A stretch of 64,000 nt of DNA from Micropterix aruncella. Its lineage: Eukaryota > Arthropoda > Insecta > Lepidoptera > Micropterigidae. The stretch is from NCBI GenBank assembly GCA_944548615.1, contig OX155962.1, forward strand, positions 2,631,298-2,695,297, read 5' to 3'. Below the pieces are notes generated by a model that worked only from the letters and a program-made list of their open reading frames with translations, had not been told where the DNA came from and made no database searches. Position 1 is the stretch's first letter; the number at the start of each line of letters is the position of its first letter. Shown here piece after piece: positions 31,401 to 42,599 of the stretch. A program made the position numbers and the translations under genes.

Positions 31401-32320
31401 GACAACTTTTAAGTACATACATACATAGGGTCGTTGTAATCGTCACGAGATACCTGTTGCGGGGCGCCCAATGGGCGCGGCTCACCTGAAGCCCTGCTAA
31501 AGGCCGATTGCCCGCGGAAGGTCACAGTCCTTGGACCAAGCCCGTCGACTCATTCACAGAATTCACGAATGTCTATAAGCACTGGATGTTTATAGCGATA
31601 GCTCGCGTCAAAGTAACGTAATGAAGGTTTAATTTCATTTCACAAAAGGTTTACATGTGTTTGATTTTATTTTAACTATAGGTACTTCCGTATTTTATTT
31701 TATCTTTAAATTATAATTAAAATTTAATTATAAATTAATTAATTTGTTAATTGAAAATTTAATTTAAATTTAAATTTAAATTTAATTTTGTTATAACAAA
31801 TATTTTTATAAAAACTTAATTATCTGAAAAACGTACCTTTCAGCGCGATTTATTTTTCTAACCATTTTAAATACAATTGTAAAATAGTAATTCATTATAA
31901 ATAGCAATAAAAAAAGAAAAAGAATAATAAAAAGCAGAACTGCCGTTATAAAAATGGAGCTAAAAAGCTCAAAACAAGTTGTATTACTTAGGTCGGACAA
32001 GATATTAAAAAATACTTCACTTAAGTTAACGCGTCATTGATACAAAAAAGGAAAAGAGATTCCCATCCCAACTACGTATCTTCTTATATTGTATATTGCT
32101 GGTATGTTTTTGTATAAAACGTATTTTTTAAAGCCCCCCCCCCCCTTTTTTACACGACTGCCCAACATAAAATGAGTGTAATGTGTTCGGAATTCTTTTA
32201 TATATGTTTTCCGTTTCTTTATTCCATTATAACTTCTAAACTCGTGTACCAATTTAGAAGTGTGTGATATTATTAGAATCATTGTGTCATCCCGAGTGTC
32301 ATAGGGTACCTTATCTGTTT
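31401..32320. other. Non-coding stretch with AATTTAA palindromic tract
   Basis: 31700-31795 is a dense run of overlapping AATTTAAATTTAA words, self-complementary over many registers. 31440-31560 is GC-richer with a GCGCCCAATGGGCGC palindrome. No gene is recognised. A poly(C) run sits at 32133. Confidence 0.4.
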
Positions 32321-32375
32321 GAATATTAAGTAAGTAGTTGTCTAAATGTCCAAATGTCAACAAACTAACATAGTA
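32320..32375. repeat. Dispersed repeat family D, short copy
   Basis: TAGTTGTCTAAATGTCCAAA plus TGTCAACAAACTAACA resembles AGTTGTGTAAACGTCCAAAT plus GTCAATAAATTAACGG at 44820. Confidence 0.5.
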
Positions 32376-32389
32376 GTAGTAGTAGACGG

Positions 32390-32577
32390 ATTGGGGGGCT
32401 TGTTTCCAGCCCTTGATGTCACCTAGATCTATAATATCTTTTGTAACTACCCACTATGCGGTTAGGTCAGTGGTCAGCTAGTAGCCCAGTACTTCTTACC
32501 AGTCCAAGTAGATCACTGACCTTCAAGTTGGGCAGATCGCTAGGTTCGAGAAAGGCTCGTCCCAGTAAACTGTGTCT
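32390..32577 (-). repeat. Dispersed repeat family C, copy 2
   Basis: Reverse complement of 22351-22530: CAGCCCTTGATGTCACCTAG, TGGTCAGCTAGTAGCC and AGATCGCTAGGTTCGAGAAA. Directly followed by the LINE RT fragment. Confidence 0.7.
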
Positions 32578-32579
32578 TT

Positions 32580-32821
32580 TAGCGGCGAGGCCTGGGCAGC
32601 GACCAGCATCTTGGGATCCGTATTGTTCCTAATATATATAAATGATTTATGTGATCTACCAATAAAGGAAAAATAGTGGCGTTCGCGGATGACACCATGT
32701 TACTTACGTCTGCTAATAATTGGGAAGATGCATACCGCAAAGCATCGAACCTAAATCTAACGAAGCAGTGGCTCGACAACCATATTCTCACTTTAAATAT
32801 TTCTAAGACTAAAGTTATACA
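32580..32821 (+). pseudogene. LINE reverse-transcriptase fragment, left of the PLE insertion
   Basis: The plus strand gives SILGSVLFLIYINDLCDLPI, then after frameshifts VAFADDTMLLTSANNWEDAY and LTKQWLDNHILTLNISKTKV. These are RT motifs (G)PLLFxxYINDL, the catalytic FADDT, and W...N.L.LN..KTK. The frame continues across the PLE as IQFHIKATIN at 34040, so 32580-32821 and 34028-34800 are one element. It belongs with the 52767-53395 copy. Confidence 0.85.
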
Positions 32822-34027
32822 TTATAAATAGGATAGAAAACGAATTTACCGCGTGAAATTTGTAGGACCCGACGTTTCGGTGACGTTGCAGCCGCCGTTG
32901 TCTAGGGTAAACTGAAGAGCTGTCAGTCCGTTGTTTTGCGGGTAGGCCGCAAACCGCTGCCGCCACTGCGTAGGTTATAACGGTGGTGGGGGGCCGGGCT
33001 CGGAGCGCGGGAATTTTTAAAATCCGTCTTGCACACAACACTCACTGTATCCTGTTTTACGTCTTTGCGTTCGGCGTTCGGCGGAGGGAACATTTTAAGA
33101 AGAGGGTTCCACGTAGAAGAGAGTTTGTAGCCGTCATCTCTATTGAAGTTCGGAGTTCTTCTTATTTCAATGGCTTCCCGGATCATGCGAGGAAAGTAGA
33201 ATTGTTCCTTGGATAGAACAATGGGATTTTGAAACTGCATCCAGTGGTTACTTCCGCTATCCAATATATGTTCGCAGATCGCCGATTTTTCTCGCTGAAC
33301 GTTTTTAACAGCTTTGATGTGTTCTGTCAGTCGCGTGGCTATGGGCCGTTTCGTTTGTCCAACGTAGGCTAGACCGCAGCTGCATTCGACTTTATACACA
33401 CCCGGGGTTTGCAGTGGTATTACATCCTTTACAGGCCTCAAAAATCGAGCTATATTTTGGGTCGGTTTGAAGATCGTTTTTATATCGAATCTGTTTAGCA
33501 TCTTACTTATTCGATCTGTCACGCCCTTGACGTATGGTAAGAATGCTCTTGATCTGCTCGGTTTTTGAGTTTCGTCCGTATTAGATCGTGTGCGTGTCTC
33601 GTGATATTTTCCGTATCCATTTTTCCTAAGGACATCATTGACATGTTCCATCTCCTTCGGAAAATGCTCAGTGTCGCATAGATCGCGTGCTCGATTCACG
33701 AGCGACGTTTGCACTGAACGTAGATGGTAGGGATGATGGTGTGAGCTTGCATGCAAATATCTGTCCGTATGTGTGGGCTTCCGATATACCGTATGTCCGA
33801 GAGTATTGTCACTTCTCCTCGTCACTTTGACATCCAAAAATGGTAAGGAGCCGTCCTTCTCTACTTCATAGGTGAAACTGATTTTTGGGTGTATGGAGTT
33901 TAGATGACCCAGGAATTCTTTCACCGTTTGAATGTTGCCTTTCAGGATGCAGAAGGTATCATCACGCGGTAAATTCGTTTTCTATCCTATTTATAATGTC
34001 AAACAACCGCGATAGTCTTCGATTTCA
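32822..34027. mobile_element. Penelope-like element type I, best-preserved copy
   Basis: Inserted into the LINE between direct repeats TAAAGTTATACA (32810-32821 and 34028-34039). The left end carries the terminal repeat in minus orientation (GACCCGACGTTTCGGTGACG). The right end carries a short inverted piece (ACGCGGTAAATTCGTTTTCT, then TAATGTCAAACAACCGCGAT). The interior is one long minus-strand coding segment. The 5' part of the RT gene is missing, so the copy is non-autonomous. The same family supplies the fragments at 4555, 10794, 23060, 28222 and 38015. Confidence 0.9.
32923..33962 (-). CDS. PLE type I RT C-terminus with GIY-YIG endonuclease (truncated)
   Basis: About 346 codons without interruption, with the first Met at codon about 13 (33924). 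It opens DDTFCILKGNIQTVKEFL, so it begins exactly at the Asp pair of the RT catalytic YVDD motif; everything N-terminal is gone. The RT thumb follows (SLPFLDVKV, TVYRKPTHTDRYLHASSHHH). The GIY-YIG nuclease starts near residue 200: GVYKVECSCGLAYVGQTKRP, then RLTEHI and a Glu in CEHILDSG. PLEs use these two activities for target-primed integration. The C-terminus is basic and Pro/Arg-rich (NSRAPSPAPHHRYNLRS). The frame is intact but cannot encode active RT. Confidence 0.85.
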
Positions 34028-34800
34028 TAAAGTTATACAATTTCATATCAAGGCAACAATAAATAATTCAGAAACCGAAAACCAACTAACAATGCACTCA
34101 ACTTTTTGCTCTAGATCTGACGTCTGCATTTGTCAAACCATTGAAAGGACTAGGGAATATAAGTATCTGGGTGTCACTATGGATGCAACATTGACATGGA
34201 AGCAACATGTAAGCAACCTAGCCACAAGAACAAGGAAACTCGCCTACGTGTTTAGAGAGCTTCGAAATATTCTACCAAAGCCCCTTTTCAAAACTGTGTA
34301 TATGGCGTTGTGCCAAAGCCTGTGGTCCTATGGCACAATCGCATGGGGTGGTTGCACCACACAAGTGCTCCTTCCTTTGATCAATGCGCAGAAGCTGATT
34401 CTAAAGGTCATCAACAAAAAACCCCTAGATACCCCTCAGCGAAACTCTTTACAGAATATGGAGTACTTGATGTGAGGCAATTATTCATAAAGCAATTACT
34501 AATTGAGTTTCAAAGAATCAAGGATCAGCAGACAAGAAGCCAACAAATTAAAAACACAAGGCAAGCTACTGGGTCAAATTATAATATTCCGATTGTAAAG
34601 TCCTCATTTGCCCAAAGGCCTTTTTACTTCCTTGCGCCGAGATTTTATAATAATTTAAATGAGAGTTATAAGAATGCAAACAACTTAAATTCATTCAAAA
34701 TACTTATAAAGAAGTATCTGCTTGAAAGGGGTCCAATGTATGCTGAGTCTCAATTGCTCTCGCTAATAATTTAAGTTGTTTTATTAAATTATATATTACT
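34028..34800 (+). pseudogene. LINE RT C-terminal part, right of the PLE insertion
   Basis: Reads VIQFHIKATINNSETENQL, REYKYLGVTMDATLTWKQHV, KLAYVFRELRNILPK, LFKTVYMALCQSLWSYGTIA and WGGC; after a frameshift near 34440-34475 it continues VRQLFIKQLLIEFQRIKDQQ and RPFYFLAPRFYNNLN. This is the thumb/C-terminal region of a jockey/CR1-like LINE. Stop at about 34772, then 60 bp of 3' UTR leading into a (TA)n array. One frameshift makes it a pseudogene even without the PLE. Confidence 0.85.
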
Positions 34801-34832
34801 AACTAATATCAAATCTCGTGTATTATTTGCTA

Positions 34833-35206
<374 letters not shown>

Positions 35207-35293
35207 CTATTTCTACTTCTCTTTCTGCAAGTGAGAGACATTCATCATTCTCGTTAACACCTAAAGCATTCCCGAATCCGATCAAGGGAATCT

Positions 35294-35356
35294 TTCGTCA
35301 CGATGTAAGTGGCTTTTATAATTATTTACTTTATAATCATCTTATTGATCAATTCT
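35294..35356 (+). repeat. Spacer unit between (TA)n arrays, copy 1
   Basis: TTCGTCACGATGTAAGTGGC through CTTATTGATCAATT is repeated at 35728-35790 with one substitution (ATCATCTT versus ATCACCTT). Each copy immediately precedes a (TA)n array. Confidence 0.9.
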
Positions 35357-35361
35357 AAAAA

Positions 35362-35670
<309 letters not shown>

Positions 35671-35701
35671 ATAGTTTTGTAATATAAATATATATACTTT
35701 T

Positions 35702-35761
35702 AAATAATTATAAAAGCCACTTACACCTTCGTCACGATGTAAGTGGCTTTTATAATTATTT
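35702..35761. repeat. Perfect 23-bp-arm hairpin between (TA)n arrays
   Basis: AAATAATTATAAAAGCCACT plus TAC (35702-35724), a 14-nt loop, then the exact reverse complement (35739-35761). The right arm is part of the repeated spacer; the left arm is an extra inverted piece present only here. Confidence 0.95.
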
Positions 35762-35784
35762 ACTTTATAATCACCTTATTGATC

Positions 35785-35920
<136 letters not shown>

Positions 35921-36159
35921 GTATGTGTGTAGGTATGTATGTGTATGTATATATGTATATATTCTTATGTATTATGTAATGCTAAGTTCATAATATCAAA
36001 AGAGTCAGCTCGTCGATACAATTAAACAAAAATCAGCATCCCTAGATACGGGTCTCTGACCTAGTTAGGAATGCGGATAAACATTTTCACCATAGGATGT
36101 GATCAATCTCTCTCAACTCAACCATATTATGTAAATGGTGTTTATATGACATATTATAT

Positions 36160-36345
36160 GAAGTTATTGTAAATTAATAAATAAATAAATAAAATAAAAT
36201 AACGATGTGTATGCTGTCTTCAGGTTCTTCGCCACATATTCAGCAGTCCTTGCTCTCGGTCAAGCCAAGGTTGAATAGATGTGCTCTAAGGGTCGTGTGT
36301 CCAGCGAGAAGACCGATAGTGGTAGTACCGACCACTATCGGTAAC
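36160..36345 (-). pseudogene. LINE C-terminal fragment (RNase H-type tail)
   Basis: Minus-strand reading gives TIGLLAGHTTLRAHLFNLGL, TESKDC, a stop, then ICGEEPEDSIHIV. (L/I)TGHxxLRxHLxxLGLxxxxxCxxCxxxxExxxHxL is the closing motif of R1/I/jockey-type ORF2 with RNase H. On the minus strand its 3' flank at 36177-36203 is AATAAATAAATAAAATAAAA-like on the plus strand. An inverted duplicate of its first codons makes a 12-bp hairpin at 36312-36342. Confidence 0.6.
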
Positions 36346-36610
36346 ACATAAATATATTAACTAACATAAATATATCGTGTATAGTGTCAAACGAAAGGTC
36401 TGATTAAGTATATTCTAGAAATATACATTTATCTACATATATGGATAAATAGATCAACTACTTTAATTTTTAATTTAAAATATTTTAATTGAAAAAACTG
36501 TAATAATAATTATTATAAATAAAATAGTTCACTTACTTTAAAGGCAGTTGTGTTTTAAATTTTTTTTTATATGTTTACTTGTTTAGTTCTCTTTTTGTAA
36601 CGGCAATCAC
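36346..36610. repeat. Dispersed repeat family D, copy
   Basis: GTGTCAAACGAAAGGTCTGA, ATTCTAGAAATATACATTTA and CTGTAATAATAATTATTATA correspond to GTGTCAAGTAAAAGGTGCGA, ATTCCGGAAATATAGATGTA and CCGTAATAAAAATAACTATA at 44860-44980. AT-rich, non-coding. Confidence 0.6.
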
Positions 36611-36803
36611 GTTTTTTTTATTTTTTTAAGTCTTTTTTATTATTGTTATTTTTTTTTTATTTTGTCCTTGTAAGTAATAATAGCCTTAATTTGATCATAT
36701 TTGCTCGTTTCCTAATACTCTTCAGTGGCTTCTTATTCGGAAGCGCAGAAATGTGCATATACTTCTCAAGCTTTATATCATGCTATGTATCATCGTGGCC
36801 AGA

Positions 36804-36843
36804 CTACACACATTCCTACTACACGTAGTAGGAATGTGTGTAG
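36804..36843. repeat. Perfect 18-bp-arm hairpin with CACG loop
   Basis: CTACACACATTCCTACTA, loop CACG, then TAGTAGGAATGTGTGTAG. There are no mismatches across 36 paired bases. No surrounding element explains it. Confidence 0.95.
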
Positions 36844-37081
36844 CACGTACGCAATTACCGCGAATTGCATATGAAATGCAAAGCGATTTAATGTCAGGTG
36901 CTGCGCAGCATCGCATCGCGCTGCCGCGCCGTTGCATCGCTATGAATACTAGTATCGAATAATTTAAATACGATTTCGCTATCTGCTCTCACTGCACGCT
37001 TCGCGGATAGGTCCAAGTGGAAGCGCTCTTTCTTCAAGTTAACTCTCACTTGGAAATGTACAAAACCCGGGTCACTAACAT

Positions 37082-38010
37082 CAAATCAAATCAAATAATT
37101 TATTGTCCTAAAAACTAATACATAGTTGTATAGACAGTTGTATTACATTTACATTTGGCCGTGATATGATTGAATTCTTCATTAATGATCATTCAAGTTC
37201 TATTAATAATCAAAACATAAAAGGTTACTCGTAAGAATAAAGAAGGTATAATTGTAGAATTAAATCGAGTCTCACCATTTAGTTTACCAGTTAAAAAACA
37301 CAGAGTAAAATATGTAGAAAGTAAGATATAGAGAAGATATGTAGAAATTAACTCAATAAGTAGTGATTCTATTACATTGAATATAATCAATAATGTAATG
37401 AGAAAAAAAGAAGGCTATAATGAACATAATTATTTCTTCAAAATACCGATAAAAATAAGTTTTTTTAGTATAAAATTAATAAATGTAATGTCAAAAATAA
37501 CAAAAAAAATGTGACGATTTTCAAAAGGTAAAATAAAATGTCTTAGTGACTATATTGCCAATAAAAATAGTCAAGATATAATTAATATGTGCCTACCTAA
37601 CAATAGAAATAGTCAATACATTTTAGTCAAATTGAAAATCGATTAAAAACCTATTACAGAAAGAGATATAGTAGAGATGCATACAGTTTTTAGAGATCGT
37701 TAATGTCGTACAATTCTCTTTCAATGAGATATAATTTGAGTTTATTTTTAAATTGGAGCATTTTTCCTTTGCAACATATTTTTTTGATACTAGATGGTAG
37801 CTTATTGTAGCATATAATTCCGACGTAGTTCGGATGCCTTTTAAAAAGTTTCGAATATATAGAGAGTATGGAATAGTATATTTCCAAGTACCATCGCGAC
37901 TCACTCGCCAAACGAAGTTATTCCACCTTCCGAAGTTAGCACTAATTATGCACAAAACTGTTTCATTTATAGGGTTAATAAAATTTGTAATACGCAACTC
38001 CGCGATATTG
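37082..38010 (-). pseudogene. LINE RT C-terminus, 3' UTR and (TTTGA)n tail
   Basis: Minus-strand translation across two frames gives ELRITNFINPINETVLCI, YSLYIRNFLKG or LSIYSKLFKRHPNYVGIICY, and NKLPSSIKKICCKGKMLQFK plus NKLKLYLIERELYDINDL before the stop at 37690. HPxYxGxxxYNxLPxxIKxxxxxxxFKxxLKxYLLExxxYxIxxF is the standard end of a jockey/CR1-like LINE. The 3' UTR runs down to an AATAAA-like signal and TTTGA pentamers at 37082-37097. A PLE terminal repeat abuts the other end at 38015. Confidence 0.75.
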
Positions 38011-38014
38011 ACGT

Positions 38015-38155
38015 AATAAATAGGATAAACGAATTTACCGCGTGATGTTTGTAGCACCCAACGTTTCGGAGGCGTTGCAGCCGTTAAACTTTACATTCAC
38101 ACGTTAAGTTCGTTTATACTATTTATAATGTCAAACTACTGCGATAGTCTTTGAT
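38015..38155. mobile_element. PLE type I terminal-repeat palindrome, degenerate
   Basis: AATAGGATAAACGAATTTAC, then TGTTTGTAGCACCCAACGTT and TCGGAGGCGTTGCAGCCG, followed by the inverted outer end CGTTAAGTTCGTTTATACTA and TTTATAATGTCAAACTACTG. No coding sequence is left. Confidence 0.75.
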
Positions 38156-38159
38156 ACAC

Positions 38160-39570
38160 AGGATCTGACAGGATTGTTTCGCCGCATTGTCGCTTGACAC
38201 TATCTTGCCTCGAGCGATTCGTAAACAATAACTAAGGGCGACAAAGTGCGATGGCTCTCCCGCGAGCTCTATCGGTGGAAACATGAAACCGACTCTATGG
38301 AATCCTAGTTCTTACTTTTCCCCACCAGAATTCGCCACCAGCTCGATTTTTGCAGAAATGGCACTTGGCACTATGTTACCCCCACCTCTTCAATTCCTTT
38401 TTAAACCTTCTATAATGATCTTTCTAACCTGTATTTTGCAGCAGAATCATTTTTAATTTCCAAAGCCTGCTCTTAAGACGTTTGTGGCAAAGGGTCTATG
38501 TCCACATGAAACAGATCCGTCAATAATCTATAAATATTATAATCTATAAATATATAATCTTTAAATATATAATCTATAAAAGTATAATATAATCTATAAA
38601 TCTATAAATATAATAGTATAATATAATATATAAATAGATCCGTCAATAATATAATCTATCATGAGTTAGGGATTAAACGCTTGAACTTATAAATAACGTG
38701 CTGCAAATGGTTCAATATGTTACAAGAGCAATTGCAAGTCTGTCTTAAAATGTTATCATTCTAAAGTTGCAACTTTTGAGTATACACCATGGTGGCATGG
38801 AATGCCCCACTTGGAATAGAATGTCCTCACGCCTCCTTTGGAGAAGCTCCCCACTTTGCAAATCAATTAGTTAGAGGCTTACAGAATATCCGTGTAAGTC
38901 GAGCGAAAATGCAATTAATGTAACGCCAGATTCAAAATTGCACCCTCCCTACCTCTTCAATTTATTTCTTATTATAATATTAATTGACCGCAATAATTTA
39001 AAAAATAATAGTGTTTATTATTACTTCTTTTATGAATCATCAGTTGAACGGCACATGGGCAATAATTAATTTAGCATGTGGAGTACACGTAGAATAATAT
39101 GCTCTATTAGGAAATTATTTTAAATATTAGTAATAATTTATGTATTTGTTAGAGTATTGATTGTGTACTTATTATTCTAAACAAATAAATAAAATATCTA
39201 TTATGGACAAGTACAACTTTCCATTTCTCACACTGTTGCGCCCGATTTGGAATTCCCTGATCTCTTCTATCGCCTGCTACACGACAATAAATAACATCAA
39301 ATCCCATGCTTTAGCGACTCGGAAACGGCGACATGAAATATTAAAGTTTCCCAAGGGCCGCCGAATGACCGTGAATGGCGAAAGCGGCGCACTATTTCAT
39401 ACGTTTTCGCACGGAGGTGCCATTCAGCTGGACGAGGAACTGCCACCGCAGACAATGCACTGTCTCAGATACGTCTGTTTATGCACAACGATCAAATTGG
39501 ACGCATCCGTTCGGACGCTTCGCAAAGGCTAGCTTTAGCAGTAAAGAATGTGCGCCACACAATATGTTAC
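38160..39570. other. Non-coding stretch with CTATAAATATA cluster
   Basis: 38520-38660 has about eight imperfect AATCTATAAATATA units. 39240-39535 is GC-richer with a 123-codon open frame that resembles nothing known. Otherwise unassigned. Confidence 0.35.
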
Positions 39571-39574
39571 GAAG

Positions 39575-39785
39575 TTAAACTTGGCTTGGTTTCGGTAGAA
39601 CACTATCATATGCGGATGACATGGTGTTAATCATTTCCTGTCGGTTCTACTTCGGAAAAAGTATATAATCGCAATAACATCGAGATAGCTTCAGTAAAAA
39701 CATGAGTGGCCCTAAATTTATTTGCGTTAAATGTTGGAAAAAACAATACATAATATTTACTTTTTATTTATAAAATAAGCTAGTT
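39575..39785 (+). pseudogene. LINE reverse-transcriptase fragment with YADD motif
   Basis: The plus strand reads GFGRTLSYADDMVLI, then one frame over STSEKVYNRNNIEIASVKT, a TGA, and VALNLFALNVGKNNT. YADD is the RT catalytic motif, and W..LN.L.LN..KT.Y is the block that follows it in jockey/CR1-type elements. Only about 65 codons survive with a frameshift and stops. Confidence 0.75.
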
Positions 39786-39959
39786 GGTAGGAATCCCTAC
39801 TCTGTGGTTTACTTTAGGTGGTATAATTCATTTTTATACAGGGTGTCTATTTTTTAAAGCTGTAAAAACAATTTAAATTAAAGGACAATGGGTAAAACTG
39901 TATGGGCGCTGGGCCCCTCCTAACCAATATAGTAGTCTCGGAGGATGGCTGGGAGATTA

Positions 39960-40138
39960 TATTCAATTAGTCCTTTATAAAGAATAACAATTCTTATCAT
40001 TATTATTATAGAGTCTAAACAAATCGCTATTCGTTTCGCTGGTCAATGCTATCATCGCCACCTGTAAGTCACCGGCGCAGAAGAGTTGCCAAAACATAAA
40101 CGTACTATATATGGCACTAAGCAATCTAATACCCTAAG
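39960..40138 (+). repeat. Repeat family B, partial copy
   Basis: AATTAGTCCTTTATAAAGAA, ATCGCCACCTGTAAGTCACC, GGCGCAGAAGAGTTGCCAAA and CACTAAGCAATCTAATACCC. Its end is interrupted by the hAT-like MITE. Confidence 0.75.
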
Positions 40139-40139
40139 T

Positions 40140-40552
40140 CATGGGTCTTCAACCCGTGGCGGCCCGTTCGCGCCCGCGTCCGCCAGAAGTTTTACTACTA
40201 CGGCGGGTTGCGGCGGACACACTCGTTTCGTTCGCACGCTCAGTGCGTTAATGAGAGTTACATAAATAGAAAACATGTTGCAACTGGCAACCTTGAGACC
40301 AGTTTGAGAATTGCAACGACCATTATAGGGGCAGATATTGATAAAATAGTTAAGACTAAACAATGTCAAATATATCATTGATTGAATTTTATTAAAACAT
40401 TTTTTTGTTGGTAAATTTGTGTAATAAATAACTTCAACGATTATTGTTCTTCAATTACTTAAATTTATATTGGAATATTTTGTTTGTGTTGCGGCCCGCC
40501 GAACCAAAATTAAAGTATTGTCGGCCCTTGACCTCAAAAAGGTTTAAGATTC
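40140..40552. mobile_element. hAT-like non-autonomous element
   Basis: The left end CATGGGTCTTCAACCCGTGG and the right end AAGGTTTAAGATTCCTG are imperfect inverted repeats of the CAGxGxTCTxAACC type typical of hAT elements. Next to them CCCTAAGT on the left and ACCTATGT on the right could be a diverged 8-bp duplication (six of eight match). GCGGCCCG and CGGCCC blocks inside are also inverted. About 410 bp and no transposase. Confidence 0.6.
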
Positions 40553-40859
40553 CTGACCTATGTAATCAATGACTCTACTTTGTTTTGCATCAGGATTTTT
40601 TGTGTGATGCAGTATTTACTGCTTTCACGTAGCATTTGCAACTGCGCAATGCCCTTCTTCATAAAATAGTCGGAAAAAGTAAACACTTTCCCCAGCAATG
40701 AACCCTTTATATTCTACTGTCAAACCAATGCACTGATAAACATAGATCTCTGATAACGTTTTACATATTGACATAATGTACCTGTGTAAAGCGCGGATCA
40801 TGTACACAGGTCACACTGAAAGTTTCCAGAACTGGCCAGTGACATGAACATTTTTTTTT

Positions 40860-41945
40860 AAATTACAATATTTAAAATGTAACCTTGGCTGTAACAGTTT
40901 GTTTCATCTGTCATATTTTTTTTTTCATTATGGCGTCATTTTAAAAAATTGCTCGTCTGCATTGCGATGGATTTAACTCATGTTTTTAACGATTTAAAGT
41001 GTAATTTAACAGGTCATTAGAGCCTAGCTCGTTTTCAAACTGCTTTGGCAATGAAGCGCCAAGCCAGACAAAAAAATATACCTGGTTTGCAGAATTCGGA
41101 CGCAGACGTGTAATCTCAGTGACGACTTTCGTGAAGGTTGTCACACGTCCACTGCAGTCAACAACAAAAACATCGATGCTGTGGACAGTATGATCGATTG
41201 AAACAGGCAGGCATGTGACCTACCAGGAGATTTCAGCATCCTTAAGCATAGGCATGAGTCATGTACAATCAATATTTCACAAATATTCGACTTTGAGAAA
41301 GCTGTGCTCGGGGTGGATCCCAGCCTAATTTGACTGAGAATCAAAAAACGAGAAGTGTCACTTGGTGCAATGCCACGCTTACCAGATTTAAATAAGGGGC
41401 GTCAAATTTGGTGAGTAACATACTAGTACCAGGTGACGAAACATAATTCTATAGCTACGATCCTGAAACAAAGCAGAAATCGACCAGTTGGGTCATTAAA
41501 ACAAGCATAACCGAACCGAAATAGCGCGTGCGAAATGCTGCGAAGCTGATAATTGCTTCGTTTTTTAGGAAAACTAGACACGTGGCTACTGTTGCTTTGG
41601 AACATCATCGTACCCTTAATGCTGATTGGTTCAGGACTATTTGCTTACTGTAATTTATTGACGAACTCCGTAAAAGCAACCGTAAACGCTGTATTATCTT
41701 GCACCATGACAACGCCAGCTGTCACACGGCTAAACAGACAATCGAATTTTTGAGGACGAGGAAACTCATGAGGCATCCTCCACATAGAACCAATTACGCG
41801 GTCAACGATTTTCGTCGCCAGAAGAGGCTATTGAAGAATATGAAAAACATATTTCCGAGGACACCACGGAGGAGTGGAATAAATATTATGAGAAGTGGTT
41901 TATACTCATGAAAACGTCGCTCATGGGGAATATTTGAAGAAATAA
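40860..41945 (+). pseudogene. Mariner-like transposase relic
   Basis: Reading across frames: EAPSQTKIYTWFAEFGRRRV, NLSDDFREG, STAVNNKNIDAVDSMIET, GRHVTYQEI, then GDET, a stop, and YSYDPETKQKSTSWV, ALEHHRTLNADWFRTICLL, ILHHDNASCHTAKQTIEFLR, AVNDF and SSPEEAIEEYEKHISEDTTE with EWNKYYEKWF. All three catalytic Asp of the mariner DD34D triad are legible (GDET, HHDN, NDF). The HTH N-terminus is interrupted, with stops and frameshifts throughout. About 1.05 kb, a normal mariner length; the ends were not resolved. Confidence 0.85.
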
Positions 41946-41964
41946 TTAATTGAAATAAATTTTT

Positions 41965-42300
41965 GACCAGACCAAAGTCTGTCTGTGAGTTTGTGTATTT
42001 GTGTGTCTGTGTGGGAGTGTGTGTGTGAGTGTGTGTGTGTGTGTGTGTGTCGGCATGTTTTTGTGTGTGTATTCCTCCACGATAGCGCCTAAACGCTTTA
42101 TCCGATTAAGCTGAAATTTGGCATGCAAGCATCGTTCGGTCATGGCAAGAGTTGAAAATATTGTAGTTGAAATCGTTCCACCAGAGGGCGCGCTAGTCAT
42201 ACTTCAATCTCGAAATATTGCAGCTAGAGAAATTCGGTACACAGAGGCGCTGTAGGGCCGAAACCACATTGTGATTTTTTTGTTGGAATATCTCGTATAC
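41965..42300 (+). repeat. Dispersed repeat family E, copy 3, with GT microsatellite
   Basis: AAAGTCTGTCTGTGAGTTTG, a GT-rich tract at 42000-42050, GTGTGTATTCCTCCACGATA, CGATTAAGCTGAAATTTGGC, CCAGAGGGCGCGCTAGTCAT and CACAGAGGCGCTGTAGGGCC. It abuts the mariner relic. Longest of the three copies. Confidence 0.75.
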
Positions 42301-42444
42301 AAGCGAGAATATCCCGTATGTAATTATTGATTTTTCTCCGTTAGAAAGTTTCGAGCAGCTAGCGCCATCTGTTACCCGTATCTCGCACTAACTTTTTTTT
42401 TAATATTCAGAGAAAAAATAAGTTTATTTAAATATTAAAATCTC

Positions 42445-42480
42445 GCCAAACTGGTATACAGTTTGTTGGCGAGACAAACT
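42445..42480. repeat. Imperfect hairpin
   Basis: TCTCGCCAAACTG, a short loop GTATA, then CAGTTTGTTGGCGAGA. The right arm has three extra bases. Confidence 0.75.
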
Positions 42481-42599
42481 CTTATTTTTCTAGTCTTCTA
42501 ATTTTGTGATACAAAAAGACATTAAAAAAAACAATGAACAGCAGTATTACTACTGGTCTTACTACAGGCTTAAATTAGGCCAGTATTACTACAAGCTTA

